DNA of 64,000 bases, from contig NZ_CP092587.1 in the NCBI RefSeq assembly GCF_023920225.1, positions 62,001 to 126,000 on the forward strand, given 5' to 3'. The notes below the pieces were generated by a model. The model ran no database searches and was not told the origin of the DNA. It was given only the letters and a program-made list of their open reading frames with translations. Shown here in pieces: positions 39,603-49,189 of this stretch (its first letter is position 1; every line of letters begins with the position of its first letter). The translations under genes and the position numbers were made by a program. The DNA is from Vibrio gazogenes (lineage in GTDB: Bacteria > Pseudomonadota > Gammaproteobacteria > Enterobacterales > Vibrionaceae).

Positions 39603-39725
39603 GTTACCCAAGCCACCGCAGTTGGTGATATTGACTATCGATCTGTCTCAATTCTTGAAAGAGCGGGTTTTACATTAGCGCAGCGCTATCTGCCTCTGTC
39701 TGTAAAAAGAAGCGGGGACAAATAA
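39603..39725 (+). pseudogene. Probable GNAT acetyltransferase 3' remnant
   Basis: A 40-codon open stretch reads VGDIDYRSVSILERAGFTL, then AQRYLPLSVKRSGDK and a stop. The pattern S-hydrophobic-LE-x-AGF is the usual C-terminal motif of GNAT-family N-acetyltransferases. There is a stop just upstream in this frame, and no frame upstream completes the domain. A 70-residue frame in another phase (39466-39678) has no sign of being a gene. Between yqfB and this relic I see nothing else that is coding. Confidence 0.35.
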
Positions 39726-40042
39726 GGAAAACCCCGGGAGCAATGCCCACCGGGGTTCTATTCTTTGCTTGCAGCCATCCTGCTACGAATAAGTGCGTCC
39801 TGCATCTAATCCTTGATCAGTCTGCTGAATCCTTCAGCCGATCCTTCCATCGCCTTCCTAGCGGTGTCCTTGACGTCCTCGTCTGCTAACCGTCCTGTTA
39901 GCACTTCCATCCCTGAAAAGTTTCCTGACATCATCCTGATGTAATAACCCTTCCCGGGTGTGTCCATCGTCATCCCTGTTCGTGACCATCCTGTCAACGA
40001 ATCAATTCCTTTCGATGTCCTTGTGCCAACTTCCTGCCGACA
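39722..40042 (-). ncRNA. csrB: CsrB-family regulatory RNA (CsrA-sequestering)
   Basis: On the minus strand about 320 nt carries roughly 20 GGA triplets, about 15 as AGGA, many as CAGGATG or AAGGA, spaced every 10-20 nt with short complementary flanks. It ends in a strong terminator. This is the design of CsrB/CsrC RNAs, which bind many CsrA dimers and so relieve CsrA repression of target mRNAs. The 5' end is set near 40042, just after a TATATAACT-type -10 region (40043-40052 on +), and is approximate. A 63-residue frame on the same strand (39806-39997) overlaps it and is probably fortuitous. Upstream lies a perfect VarA/GacA activation palindrome (40202-40219). Vibrios are known to have several CsrB-type RNAs; which one this is cannot be told. 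Confidence 0.85.
39725..39757 (-). terminator. rho-independent terminator of the CsrB-type RNA
   Basis: On the minus strand AACCCCGG and CCGGGGTT form a stem (GTGGGCATTGCTC forms the loop region), followed by TTCCTTATT. On the + strand it spans 39729-39757, with AAGGAAAA as the T-tail complement. Confidence 0.88.
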
Positions 40043-40201
40043 AGTTATATATTACGGTTTTGTGTGGATTCGGCAATCGGTAGGGATAACAGAATTTTGA
40101 CAAACAACTGATTAATAAATGTACTTTTTTATATTATTCAATAGGTTATTTTTAATTTTGTGAAAATGTCTTTAACCAAAATCTCTATTGGCTCACTCAT
40201 T

Positions 40202-40219
40202 TGTAAGAGATCTCTTACA
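40202..40219. promoter_or_regulatory. VarA/GacA/UvrY-type upstream activation site for the CsrB-type RNA
   Basis: TGTAAGAGATCTCTTACA is a perfect 18 bp palindrome (20 bp with the flanking T and A). It fits exactly the TGTAAG-N6-CTTACA motif to which GacA/UvrY/VarA response regulators bind ahead of csrB/rsmZ-type genes. It lies about 160-175 bp upstream of the predicted RNA start and about 38 bp after the ggt stop codon. Confidence 0.85.
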
Positions 40220-40256
40220 ATCGAGCGAGCCAAATAACTATGCTACTGGTTACATC

Positions 40257-42002
40257 TTATTCACCGATCGCCACGCCTTCTCGTCGTGGGTCAGCAGCGC
40301 CTTCAAGGCCATCTTTGGTGAGGCGAATCGCATGAAGTCCGGAGTTCAGATCGCGAACATTGACGTGATAGCCCATCTTTTCCAACGCGGGTTTGAGTTG
40401 TTCTGCGGTGGTACCTTGTTCAAGATCGACGGGGCCAAAGCGATCGACAATATGCGGCATATTTAAAGCTTGCTGGATATCTTGTCCCCAAGTCAGATGC
40501 GCGATCAGTGCCTGAGCCACGTAACCGATAATGCGACTGCCTCCCGGAGAGCCGATTGCCAGATATGGCTGACCATCTTTCAGAACAATGGTTGGAGCCA
40601 TCGAAGAACGAGGACGTTTGCCCGGTTCGACGCGGTTTGCGACAGGGTTATCTCCGTCATGTGATTTGAACGAGAAATCTGTGAGCTCGTTGTTGAGCAA
40701 AAATCCTCGAACCATCAGGCGAGAGCCAAACCCGTTTTCAATCGTGGTCGTTATCGATACGACATTACCGTCTCGATCAACAATATTAAAATGGCTGGTA
40801 CAAGGCAGCTCGATGGCCTGATCCGTGCCGAGTTGCATGGCGTGCTGCCATGGCGGGCTTCCCGCTGAAACCTTGGTGAGGGCTTGACCAGGCTGAATGA
40901 GTTGTGCGCGTTGAGCAAGATAGTCTTGATCGACCAATCCTTGCGTTGGCATCGGCACAAAGTCTTCATCTGCCATGAACTTGCCGCGATCTGCAAATGC
41001 TAACCGTGAAGCATCTGCGATGACCTGCCATGACTTCTCACTCGTTGCTCCCCATTTTTTCAAGTCAAAATGTTGAGCCATTGAGAGGATCTGTCCGACG
41101 GTGAGTGCGCCCGAACTTGGTGGCCCCATCCCGCAGACATCATAGCCCTGATAGTCGGCACAAACGGGCTGACGCTCTTTGATGGTATAGTTGTCCAAGT
41201 CTGTTTGTGACAGAACCCCGGGATTACCGGGCGCGTGCCGGACGGTTGCCACAATATCTTTGGCGATATCACCACGATAGAATGCATCCGCCCCACCGTT
41301 AGCTATCGTCGTTAATGTCTGGGCGTATGCCGGGTTTTTGAGCAGCGTACCGGCTGGTTTCGGATTTCCTTGAGGGTCAAAAAAGTAATTGCGTGTTCCG
41401 GGGTATCGGCTCAGGCGCTGAGTATCATCAGCAATTTGCTTGGCGAGACGCGGACTGATACGGAACCCTTGTTTCGCCTGTTCAATGGCGGGAGCAAAGA
41501 GTTTTTTCCAAGGCAGTTTGCCATATTTCTGATGGGTCTCCCAAAGCAGCTTCACGGTGCCGGGGGTGCCAACAGAACGGCCACCGACAACGGCATCGTA
41601 AAACTGGAGCGGTTGTCCTTGTTCATCCAGAAAAAGTTCAGGTGTGGCCTGCACGGGGGCTGTTTCTCTGGCATCAAAAGTGGTGAGATGCTGTTTTTTC
41701 TGATCCCAGTACACCATGAATGCACCCCCGCCAATCCCTGACGATTGGGGCTCGACTAAACCGAGCATCAATTGTACCGCGACCATTGCATCAATGGCAT
41801 TGCCGCCCTGACGAAGGATATCTGCGCCGGCTTTGGCTGCGAGCGGGTTTGCCGCTGTGACCATCCACTGCTTGGCATGAGTCAGCGTCTTGGCATCATG
41901 ACCGGTGTTGATTTCTGGTGCGACAGAATCAGCAACCTGTGCGGCGTGGATATTTAGGGTCGTGAATAACCCTGAGAGTATCAGTAGTGTTTTTATGTTC
42001 AC
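40257..42002 (-). CDS. ggt: Gamma-glutamyltransferase (periplasmic, Ntn-hydrolase)
   Basis: A 581-residue precursor. Signal peptide (NIKTLLILSGLFTTLNIHA-A), then the large subunit, then autocleavage before Thr402 in ELPCTSHFNIVDRDG. The small subunit has GSPGGSRIIGY. It transfers or hydrolyses gamma-glutamyl groups, chiefly of glutathione, in the periplasm. The GTG at 42002 is preferred because GGAGG lies 7 bp upstream; ATG at 42029 would add nine residues ahead of the signal peptide. It is the gene just upstream of the CsrB-type RNA, on the same strand. Confidence 0.93.
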   Translation of the reverse strand: MNIKTLLILSGLFTTLNIHAAQVADSVAPEINTGHDAKTLTHAKQWMVTAANPLAAKAGADILRQGGNAIDAMVAVQLMLGLVEPQSSGIGGGAFMVYWDQKKQHLTTFDARETAPVQATPELFLDEQGQPLQFYDAVVGGRSVGTPGTVKLLWETHQKYGKLPWKKLFAPAIEQAKQGFRISPRLAKQIADDTQRLSRYPGTRNYFFDPQGNPKPAGTLLKNPAYAQTLTTIANGGADAFYRGDIAKDIVATVRHAPGNPGVLSQTDLDNYTIKERQPVCADYQGYDVCGMGPPSSGALTVGQILSMAQHFDLKKWGATSEKSWQVIADASRLAFADRGKFMADEDFVPMPTQGLVDQDYLAQRAQLIQPGQALTKVSAGSPPWQHAMQLGTDQAIELPCTSHFNIVDRDGNVVSITTTIENGFGSRLMVRGFLLNNELTDFSFKSHDGDNPVANRVEPGKRPRSSMAPTIVLKDGQPYLAIGSPGGSRIIGYVAQALIAHLTWGQDIQQALNMPHIVDRFGPVDLEQGTTAEQLKPALEKMGYHVNVRDLNSGLHAIRLTKDGLEGAADPRREGVAIGE

Positions 42003-42129
42003 CGGAAAACCTCCATGTTGCATTAACATTTATGCAACACCTAGAATGACATTTCATGTCTTATAAATCCAGAGGCTTAACGTGATTTGTAGCGGGTGAT
42101 ACGTTGTTGAGTCACCCGCGTCAAAAACA

Positions 42130-42798
42130 TTATGACAGTGATGTCAGTGAGGTGACTGCGTGATAACCGATCATCAGACCGAGGACGGAGAAAATGATAC
42201 CGCAGAGTCCATCAATATATACGGCTGCAGCGTGCAATTTATTCTGTAATCGCGGACTGGAAAGAAGCCACGCAAGGATGGCGAACCAGAAAAAGGACAG
42301 CCCCCACAGTATGACCAGAGCGAGCATTTTTCCTGAAGCGGGAAAGTCAGCCGGGATCAGACTCGACATCAGGCTGATGAAAAACACCAGCGCTTTAGGA
42401 TTGAGGAGATTAGTCAGAAAACCTTTGGAGAAAGCCTGCTTGCGATTGTCCAGCCACAAAGACGCGGGCGATAGTGTTTCAGGCTGATGACGGGTCTTCT
42501 TGCGTTGATACAGACTGCTCAAGGTGGACAGACCCAGCCAGGCCAGATAGCTGCCACCTGCGATTTGAATCAGCGCAAACCAAACCGGATGGGTATGGAC
42601 GATCAGACTGATGCCGGTCAGACTGAGAATCGAATGGATCAGAATCCCGAATGATAGGCCGAGCGCAATATAAATACCGGTTGTTCTGCCATAGCGGGTG
42701 GCATTCTGAATCACGAGTGCGAAGTCTGGCCCCGGGCTCATTAATGCAATCCAGTGAATGCTCGCGAGCGTCAGGAGAATCTGGTATTCGTTGTTCAT
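42130..42798 (-). CDS. LysE/RhtB-family amino-acid exporter
   Basis: A 222-residue inner-membrane protein with about six helices. Marker HWIALMSPGPDFALVIQNATRYGRTTG (residues about 15-40) is the RhtB-family opening, and FLTNLLNPKALVFFISL is also typical. Members export homoserine, threonine, lysine or related compounds; the substrate here is unknown. It lies between ggt and rarD, all on the minus strand but with 55-130 bp gaps. Confidence 0.9.
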   Translation of the reverse strand: MNNEYQILLTLASIHWIALMSPGPDFALVIQNATRYGRTTGIYIALGLSFGILIHSILSLTGISLIVHTHPVWFALIQIAGGSYLAWLGLSTLSSLYQRKKTRHQPETLSPASLWLDNRKQAFSKGFLTNLLNPKALVFFISLMSSLIPADFPASGKMLALVILWGLSFFWFAILAWLLSSPRLQNKLHAAAVYIDGLCGIIFSVLGLMIGYHAVTSLTSLS

Positions 42799-42853
42799 AT
42801 TTACTGGCGTTCCTCACCGTCGTTTGTGTCGTTTTTGCTTCAGTCTCAAAGGA

Positions 42854-43765
42854 TTATTCTTCTATCACAACGACAGGGCGTTTGCGATGATGATTACGAA
42901 TACCGTCATAGCTGAAGAGTATTAAAGCCCCCCAGATGAATAAAAACGTGGTTGCTTTATCGGGGCTAAAAGGTTCGCCATAAAAAACCGTTGCCAGAAT
43001 AAACATCATACTCGGGCCGATATATTGAAAGAAACCGAGAGTTGAAAGTTTCATGCGAGTCGCTGCACCGGCAAAACATAACAGGGGTAGTGTCGTGACC
43101 ACACCCGCCATCGCAAGTAATCCATTGAGATGCAGTGAATTCTCGACCAGATTACTGGTTGCGGAATTGGCAAAACCAAACAAATATATCAGGGCGACCG
43201 GGACTAAAATCAATGTTTCAATAAACAAACCATTTAACGCACTGACCATGACTTTTTTACGTAGGAGTCCGTAAATCCCGAAGGTACTGGCAAGTGCAAT
43301 GGCAATGATCGGGATCGAACCGAACAGAATGAGCTGAATCACCACGCCAATGGTGGCGAGTGCAACGGCTATCCACTGTAGGATTCGTAGCCGCTCACTG
43401 AGAAACACCATCCCCAAAATTACATTGAGTAATGGATTGATATAATAGCCAAGACTGGCGTCCAGCAGATGATGATTATTAATTGCCCAGATGAAAATCA
43501 ACCAGTTGCCACCAATCAGCACTGATGTTGCGATTAAATAATAAATTTTGCGTCGATCTGACATCAGGTTACGAATCATCGGCCATTGCTTTCCGAAATG
43601 CAGCAGTACCGCCAGCAGTAGAAAAGACCAGAGGATCCGGTGACAGATAATTTCTACCGGATTGATATGTTCGAGCATTTTGAAATAAACGGGTGCAATG
43701 CCCCACATTAGGTAGGCGGCCAGAGCAAAGAGCACTCCCTGTCGCGCTTGCTGTTCATCGTTCAT
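42854..43765 (-). CDS. rarD: RarD, EamA-family (DMT) permease
   Basis: A 303-residue protein with ten hydrophobic segments. MNDEQQARQGVLFALAAYLMWGIAPVYFKM is the RarD opening, and the YINPLLNVILGMVFLSERL region is the EamA motif. The family was linked to chloramphenicol resistance; its transport substrate is not settled. Divergent from recQ, 218 bp apart; rarD and recQ adjacent is a common gammaproteobacterial arrangement. Confidence 0.9.
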   Translation of the reverse strand: MNDEQQARQGVLFALAAYLMWGIAPVYFKMLEHINPVEIICHRILWSFLLLAVLLHFGKQWPMIRNLMSDRRKIYYLIATSVLIGGNWLIFIWAINNHHLLDASLGYYINPLLNVILGMVFLSERLRILQWIAVALATIGVVIQLILFGSIPIIAIALASTFGIYGLLRKKVMVSALNGLFIETLILVPVALIYLFGFANSATSNLVENSLHLNGLLAMAGVVTTLPLLCFAGAATRMKLSTLGFFQYIGPSMMFILATVFYGEPFSPDKATTFLFIWGALILFSYDGIRNHHRKRPVVVIEE

Positions 43766-43983
43766 AGTTTTACCGCTGAAATTATTTTATGCTTAATAAA
43801 ATAGGATGATATTGTGATAAGAGATGCATTATACACCACGCCAGTGGATCTCCGGCATTGATTTGTTCCGCGTGTTTTCGCGAGAAGGGTCGAAGAATTT
43901 ATGGTTTTATTCCGCATCTAACCCCACTACAATAGCCACTGTGCATAACCTTCTTCTGCGAAACCCATCATATTGAGTATTTC

Positions 43984-45822
43984 ATGACCGCTGCATTGAT
44001 TGCCGAACAAGACGACCACGCTTCAACTAGCTCAGAATCTGTACTGAATACCGTCTTCGGTTATCAGACGTTTCGGCTGGGTCAAAAGGATGTGATTGAT
44101 GCGGTACTTGCCGGACAAGACAGTCTGGTCATTATGCCGACCGGAGGCGGGAAATCACTGTGTTATCAAATTCCGGCGATCATGCTTGATGGTATTACAC
44201 TGGTGATTTCTCCGTTGATCTCTCTGATGAAAGATCAAGTGGATCAATTGGTTGTCAACGGTGTTGCCGCAGCCTGTATTAATTCGAGTATGAGCAAAGA
44301 GGCGCTGATCGAGACGTATCAGCGGATGAATGCCGGGACTTTGAAATTAGTGTATGTCTCACCGGAACGGGTGTTAATGGCCGATTTCATCGAACGGTTA
44401 CACCAGATGCAGATTGCGATGATTGCTGTCGATGAAGCGCACTGTATTTCCCAGTGGGGACACGATTTCCGTCCGGAATATGCGGCTTTGGGCCAATTGA
44501 AACAGGCCTTTCCGCAAGTGCCGGTTATCGCTCTGACAGCAACTGCCGATGAATCGACGCGGCAGGATATCCAAACCCGGCTGCATTTAAATGCCCCGCA
44601 TATTTATCTGGGAAGTTTTGATCGGCCGAACATTCGTTATGCGCTGCTGGAAAAACATAAACCGGTCTCTCAAGTCATCCGTTTTCTAGGTACTCAGCAA
44701 GGGCAATGCGGCATTATTTATTGTGGCAGCCGGAAAAAGGTAGAAATGCTGACGGAAAAATTGTGTCAGAACCATTTTCGGGCAGCAGGGTATCATGCCG
44801 GGATGGATGTCGATGAACGCAATTATGTTCAGGAAGCATTTCAGCGCGATGATGTTCAGATTGTTGTCGCAACCGTCGCGTTCGGTATGGGCATCAATAA
44901 GTCGAATGTCCGTTTTGTCATGCACTTTGATATCCCTCGTAACATCGAGTCCTATTATCAGGAAACGGGTCGGGCGGGGCGAGATGGCTTACCGGCTGAA
45001 GCCGTGATGCTTTATGACCCGGCTGACATGGGCTGGTTGCGTCGCATTCTGGATGAGAAAGCGGATGGTCCGCAAAAGCAAGTTGAAAGTCATAAGCTCA
45101 ATGCGATGAGTGCTTTTGCCGAAGCGCAAACCTGCCGTCGTCAGGTTTTACTCAATTATTTCGGTGAATATCGAGAACAGCCTTGTGGCAACTGTGATAT
45201 TTGTCTGGATCCCCCCAAGATGTTCGATGCAACTAAAGAAGCTCAGAAAGCCTTGTCTTGCGTTTATCGGGTGAAGCAAAGTTTCGGGATTGGCTATGTC
45301 GTTGAAGTGTTACGTGGGATGCAGAATATACGGATTCGTGAAAATGGTCATGATCAGTTAAGCACCTACGGTATTGGCCGGGAACACAGCCATGATTATT
45401 GGGTCAGTATCTTCCGGCAGTTGATTCATAAAGGATTGTTGCAACAAAATATTACGCGGAATTCGACATTACAGCTGACGGAAGAAGCCAGGCCGTTACT
45501 GCGGGGAGACGTGGCGCTAGAACTGGCTGTCCCGCGTTTAGATACTGCGGTGAAAGCTTCCAAAGCGGAGAAGCTGAGCAGCAAGACCTATGATCGCCAG
45601 CTGTTTGCCAAACTACGCAAACTCAGAAAATCAATTGCAGATGAAGACGGGATTCCGCCTTATGTCGTATTCAGTGATGCAACGTTGATCGACATGGCCG
45701 ATATTTTACCGACATCGTATGGTGAGATGTTAGCGGTGAGTGGTGTCGGACAAAGAAAGCTGGAAAAATATGCGGATCCGTTTTTGGATTTGATTCAGGA
45801 GCATTTGACTTATCATGGCTGA
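43984..45822 (+). CDS. recQ: ATP-dependent DNA helicase RecQ
   Basis: A 612-residue 3'-5' helicase of recombination and repair. Seen: [11 protein letters not shown] (Walker A), [17 protein letters not shown] (motif II and aromatic-rich loop), [18 protein letters not shown] (motif VI), the zinc-binding cysteines CRRQ...CGNCDIC of the RQC domain, and an HRDC domain at the C-terminus (about residues 530-605). The length is normal (E. coli 609). It overlaps the following gene by 8 bp. Confidence 0.97.
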   Translation: MTAALIAEQDDHASTSSESVLNTVFGYQTFRLGQKDVIDAVLAGQDSLVIMPTGGGKSLCYQIPAIMLDGITLVISPLISLMKDQVDQLVVNGVAAACINSSMSKEALIETYQRMNAGTLKLVYVSPERVLMADFIERLHQMQIAMIAVDEAHCISQWGHDFRPEYAALGQLKQAFPQVPVIALTATADESTRQDIQTRLHLNAPHIYLGSFDRPNIRYALLEKHKPVSQVIRFLGTQQGQCGIIYCGSRKKVEMLTEKLCQNHFRAAGYHAGMDVDERNYVQEAFQRDDVQIVVATVAFGMGINKSNVRFVMHFDIPRNIESYYQETGRAGRDGLPAEAVMLYDPADMGWLRRILDEKADGPQKQVESHKLNAMSAFAEAQTCRRQVLLNYFGEYREQPCGNCDICLDPPKMFDATKEAQKALSCVYRVKQSFGIGYVVEVLRGMQNIRIRENGHDQLSTYGIGREHSHDYWVSIFRQLIHKGLLQQNITRNSTLQLTEEARPLLRGDVALELAVPRLDTAVKASKAEKLSSKTYDRQLFAKLRKLRKSIADEDGIPPYVVFSDATLIDMADILPTSYGEMLAVSGVGQRKLEKYADPFLDLIQEHLTYHG

Positions 45823-46117
45823 ATTTTCTCTGCATGAATATTTGGCGGATTCCGGTGTGCTTATTCTGGAGACCCCACATTTTGATTTCGATTCGTTTCC
45901 TCGTTTAGGTGCTCGACTGATTGAATTGCTGCCCGCATCGATTATCGAAAAACAGTGTGATGCAGATATTCACACTTGGCTGATTGATTTTGAAGGAACA
46001 CGACTGTTTCTCAAAGCCGAGCACTATGCTGGGGCCTTATGGTTTGAAGCACTGAATCCAACAGCGGATCGCGAAATTACCGATTTTCTTGCCCATATGC
46101 TGACTAAAGGGCTGTAA
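45815..46117 (+). CDS. DUF3630-type small protein following recQ
   Basis: A 100-residue soluble, acidic protein without membrane segments or signal peptide: [18 protein letters not shown] ... [17 protein letters not shown]. It begins inside the recQ stop region (8 bp overlap), so it is translationally coupled to recQ. A family of this type (DUF3630) sits after recQ in vibrios as I recall. Function unknown; the coupling suggests a link to RecQ expression or activity, which is only inference. Confidence 0.8.
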   Translation: MAEFSLHEYLADSGVLILETPHFDFDSFPRLGARLIELLPASIIEKQCDADIHTWLIDFEGTRLFLKAEHYAGALWFEALNPTADREITDFLAHMLTKGL

Positions 46118-46169
46118 ACGTTACTCCACGATCCGCTATCCATTCGGACTCTATTTATCCCAATTCAAT

Positions 46170-47258
46170 TTACAGCGCATCAACGGTTTCGTAGAGATTA
46201 TCCAGCGGATCTTTGGTGTCACCACCCGAAACTTGTTGTAAATGATCCGTGGTGCCCATCCAGCGTCTGACTTGTGTATTGCTCGCGGAGGCCGAGATAC
46301 CCGGTAGACTGTTATCTATCACGACAGGCATCGGATAAATAATTGACCAGAGGTACAGCCAGATAGCCGCGTTATGTTTTTCTCCCTGCTGTGTCTGATT
46401 AAAGAAGCGGGTCTGTTGTTCCACAAAAGCGACCGCATTATGCAGGGCGCGGTTCTCGTCGCCGATAAATGGTGTTGATGCGACCGCCGAAGTCCGATAG
46501 GAGTCAATCGCGATTCCTTTGGGTTTGAGACGACTGACCGCTTCCCGGGCAGCTTCACCAACCCAGCGACCATTCAAATAATCTTTACTGTAGTTGGAGT
46601 AGAATGCATCTAGCAATGACACACGTTGCGGTACGATATTGTTGGCAATCTGACCGCGTTCAGCCAGTGTTGCCAGTCGATCAGCCAGCCGAAGCGCGAC
46701 TTGATTTCCCAAACTGTGTCCGGCAAGGCGAATATCATTGCCCCGATATCCCTGCATGGCATTGAGATACTGTTGCAGCAATAACTCGGTGACATTCTCT
46801 GTCGGGCCAGTATGGTAGTTTCCGCGACTGTCGCGCCAGCGCATTTTTTTCGGTCCATTGGCTGACCAGATTTTTGCTTCAGCATCTTTTACCTCGGATT
46901 CGTCGGCAAATTGATCCCAATATAACATGGCCACATTATAGCCTTCGGCACGCCAGAGGTTGGCAAAGTCGATATCTGGTGTTCCACCACCGTTTTCCCA
47001 GTAGACAGTTCTGTTTTGTTCGATCGTATGATTGGATTGCCAGCCATGAATCAGAATCAGTGTCGGTCTGGATGGATCATAATAGGTGCTGCCATTGCGT
47101 GTATTTTGTCCGCCTTTCTGATATTGGTCATTCGCTCCAAACCAGTACAACCCATAACTCAGCTGATCAAAATCTTGTCTCGGAAAGACACCCGTTTTAG
47201 CGATAGCACTGAAAGACAAACATACACTAGCGAAGTAGATGACATATTTTTTTATCAT
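46170..47258 (-). CDS. Secreted alpha/beta-hydrolase (lipase-like)
   Basis: A 362-residue protein. Signal peptide of about 20 residues (cleavage near AIA-K). Catalytic features: LILIHGWQSNH with the oxyanion HG, and the nucleophile elbow LAGHSLGNQVALRLAD with Ser near residue 180. LLDAFYSNY fits the acid Asp; the catalytic His is not assigned with certainty. It probably acts on an ester in the periplasm or outside the cell. Neighbours do not tell the substrate; it converges with the recQ operon. Confidence 0.78.
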   Translation of the reverse strand: MIKKYVIYFASVCLSFSAIAKTGVFPRQDFDQLSYGLYWFGANDQYQKGGQNTRNGSTYYDPSRPTLILIHGWQSNHTIEQNRTVYWENGGGTPDIDFANLWRAEGYNVAMLYWDQFADESEVKDAEAKIWSANGPKKMRWRDSRGNYHTGPTENVTELLLQQYLNAMQGYRGNDIRLAGHSLGNQVALRLADRLATLAERGQIANNIVPQRVSLLDAFYSNYSKDYLNGRWVGEAAREAVSRLKPKGIAIDSYRTSAVASTPFIGDENRALHNAVAFVEQQTRFFNQTQQGEKHNAAIWLYLWSIIYPMPVVIDNSLPGISASASNTQVRRWMGTTDHLQQVSGGDTKDPLDNLYETVDAL

Positions 47259-47843
47259 AATTTATCCATATAAGTCTAAGAAGTAAGTAACTTGAGGAAA
47301 TAAGTAACTTGAGCAAATGCTCGAATGGATAAAAACGGCTTTATGTTCAAGTGTCTATAAAAAGTGTATCGGTTTTATAGACGATTTATCTGTTTTCTAT
47401 ACAGGCTCACATTTGTTGGCTTTGTTGCATATAGTTATAACGATAACAACCCTTGGATGACTTGTTATTCCTTCTTTTCATTCATTCGAATTCCATCATT
47501 CATCATGTCACCAGCATTTTTTCGAGATAAAAAGGTGATGTTCGTAACAATATTGGAAACCGGTTTCCAATATTTACCCTAAATCTGAAAAATCGTGCTG
47601 ATCACCACAATCTATTGTTGTCTATAGAATTAGACTGGCTTTGAACAATAACTGAGCTCTCGAAAAAATGCTGTGATTCTTTAAATATGATCGTTTCTGC
47701 TGGTTGTTTCCGTATTTTGAAACGTTGCCAAATCTTAGACGGTTGTGAGAACTGAGCATGATGAACCTTTGGTTTCAAGGGAACATGGGGTCAATTTCGG
47801 GAAGATGGTCTGAAACGATAGGTAAAATAAAGACGAGAAAACT
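47259..47843. other. Regulatory region between the hydrolase and the porin gene
   Basis: 585 bp with no coding frame that I trust. It holds a LacI-type operator palindrome (47549-47574). A direct repeat AAGTAACTTGAG (47283 and 47303) lies close to the hydrolase start. The porin promoter should lie between the operator and 47843. Confidence 0.55.
47549..47574. promoter_or_regulatory. LacI-family operator, perfect 26 bp palindrome, upstream of the porin gene
   Basis: The centre is TTGGAAACCGGTTTCCAA, flanked by AATA/TATT, all symmetric. Its CCGG-centred dyad is typical of LacI/GalR-family operators. The same core recurs at 50768-50789 and, less exactly, at 50534 and 54528. It lies about 270 bp before the porin start. 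The likely repressor is the LacI-family protein at 54587. Confidence 0.75.
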
Positions 47844-49001
47844 ATGGACAGGAAAAAACAGATGGGACTGAAGGTACTCCCAGTGATGCTGGCAGCCTGC
47901 TGGTCATTCAGTTCAGTTGCTGCCGCAGTGGATAAAGCAGCGCTGGACACTCAAATCCAACAACTCGAACAGTTACATCAGCAATACCAGAGTGAACTAC
48001 AAAAGCTGAAACAAGAAAGAATGGATTATGAAGAGTCGATGGACAGTGATTCGATTACCTCGCTGAAAGCGATGATGGAGCGGGTACATATCTTTGGTTT
48101 TTTCAGAGCAAAATACGATCACGATGATCGTGATCCAATTGGTTCCGGTGCCAATAACAAGCATTTCTATATGGATTTAGAAGGCAAGATGAAAGTCTCG
48201 GAAGACTGGAGTGCAAACTTCCAGATTGAGACTCGTAAAGGCTATACCGTCACGCAATCATGGCGTAACGGGGATAACGGTAGTAGTGATCAGGATGGGA
48301 CATTACAGCGGATTTGGGTTGAAGGTCGCCCCGGTGGTGTCGGTGTGACATTAGGGACAAAATGGTGGGGCTACGGATTTCAGGCCGTTCCGTTTGGTCA
48401 TGCGGCTGATGGGGTTCAGCTTGATTATGATGTCTTGCCGGGATGGAATGCCAAAGCATTTTGGCTAAGACCGAGACAGGGGGATTTGGTGACGATGCCA
48501 AACAGCTCTGATATCTCGATTGCCGGTGCGAATCTGACTGGTAGCTTGACCGATGATTTGCAGACCAGTTTGACCGTTGCGACGAACGACAACGAAAATG
48601 ACGCGCAGAAAATGGATCGGATGGGCGCATTTGAACTGCAATACCGCCTGACGGATGACATTCTACTCCGCGGTGCGTTTGCGATGACGAATGCTGAGCA
48701 TCATAACACCAGCCAAGAATACCGCATCGATTATAAAGATACTGACTTAGCACAAGTCGGCTCATACGGACTTTATTTCCGTTATATCGATTTCAGAAGA
48801 TATGGGGACTACTCCCATGATGATGAATGGGGTTCATTACCCACTGATGCCAAAGGCGGCATTCTTGGGGTGAAATATGTGTTATTTAAAAATGTTGTTT
48901 GGGAAACCTTCTACTCCGTTCAAGAACGGTTCCGTTCCGGCGGTAGTGACGCGGGTGCCTATCGACATCTATTCCGTACACAGATTGATTTCCATTTCTA
49001 A
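47844..49001 (+). CDS. Outer-membrane carbohydrate porin with N-terminal coiled coil
   Basis: A 385-residue protein. Signal peptide of about 28 residues (ending SSVAAA), then a coiled coil (about residues 30-70: DTQIQQLEQLHQQYQSELQ region), then a beta-barrel with alternating hydrophobic residues and a C-terminal DFHF ending in Phe. The porin likely lets an oligosaccharide or beta-glucoside into the periplasm for the neighbouring PTS. An operator shared with the PTS genes supports this. The exact porin family is uncertain. Confidence 0.8.
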   Translation: MDRKKQMGLKVLPVMLAACWSFSSVAAAVDKAALDTQIQQLEQLHQQYQSELQKLKQERMDYEESMDSDSITSLKAMMERVHIFGFFRAKYDHDDRDPIGSGANNKHFYMDLEGKMKVSEDWSANFQIETRKGYTVTQSWRNGDNGSSDQDGTLQRIWVEGRPGGVGVTLGTKWWGYGFQAVPFGHAADGVQLDYDVLPGWNAKAFWLRPRQGDLVTMPNSSDISIAGANLTGSLTDDLQTSLTVATNDNENDAQKMDRMGAFELQYRLTDDILLRGAFAMTNAEHHNTSQEYRIDYKDTDLAQVGSYGLYFRYIDFRRYGDYSHDDEWGSLPTDAKGGILGVKYVLFKNVVWETFYSVQERFRSGGSDAGAYRHLFRTQIDFHF

Positions 49002-49189
49002 GGAGGGCACAAAATCGGTTGTTTTGTTTTTGTTCAATACATAAAGCTGTTTCACCAGAACAGCGCATAAATAGAAGTTAATAAGAAAAGCATATTGTTA
49101 GAAAAGGGAAAACCGGCGGTTCAGGGGGAGAATCGTCGGTCTTTCTCACTGAGATGGTTGCCTGTAGTCATTCTAGGTTATCGGATGAA

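Noticed and set aside
39466..39678. A 70-residue protein with GAGG upstream
   Set aside because: No recognisable features; a different phase of the same DNA gives the GNAT-like ending.
39806..39997. A 63-residue protein on the minus strand
   Set aside because: The frame lies inside the CsrB-type RNA; its codons are explained by the repeated AGGA motifs and stem sequences.
40202..40219. The palindrome as a ggt terminator
   Set aside because: It has no loop and no T run, and fits the VarA/GacA motif exactly.
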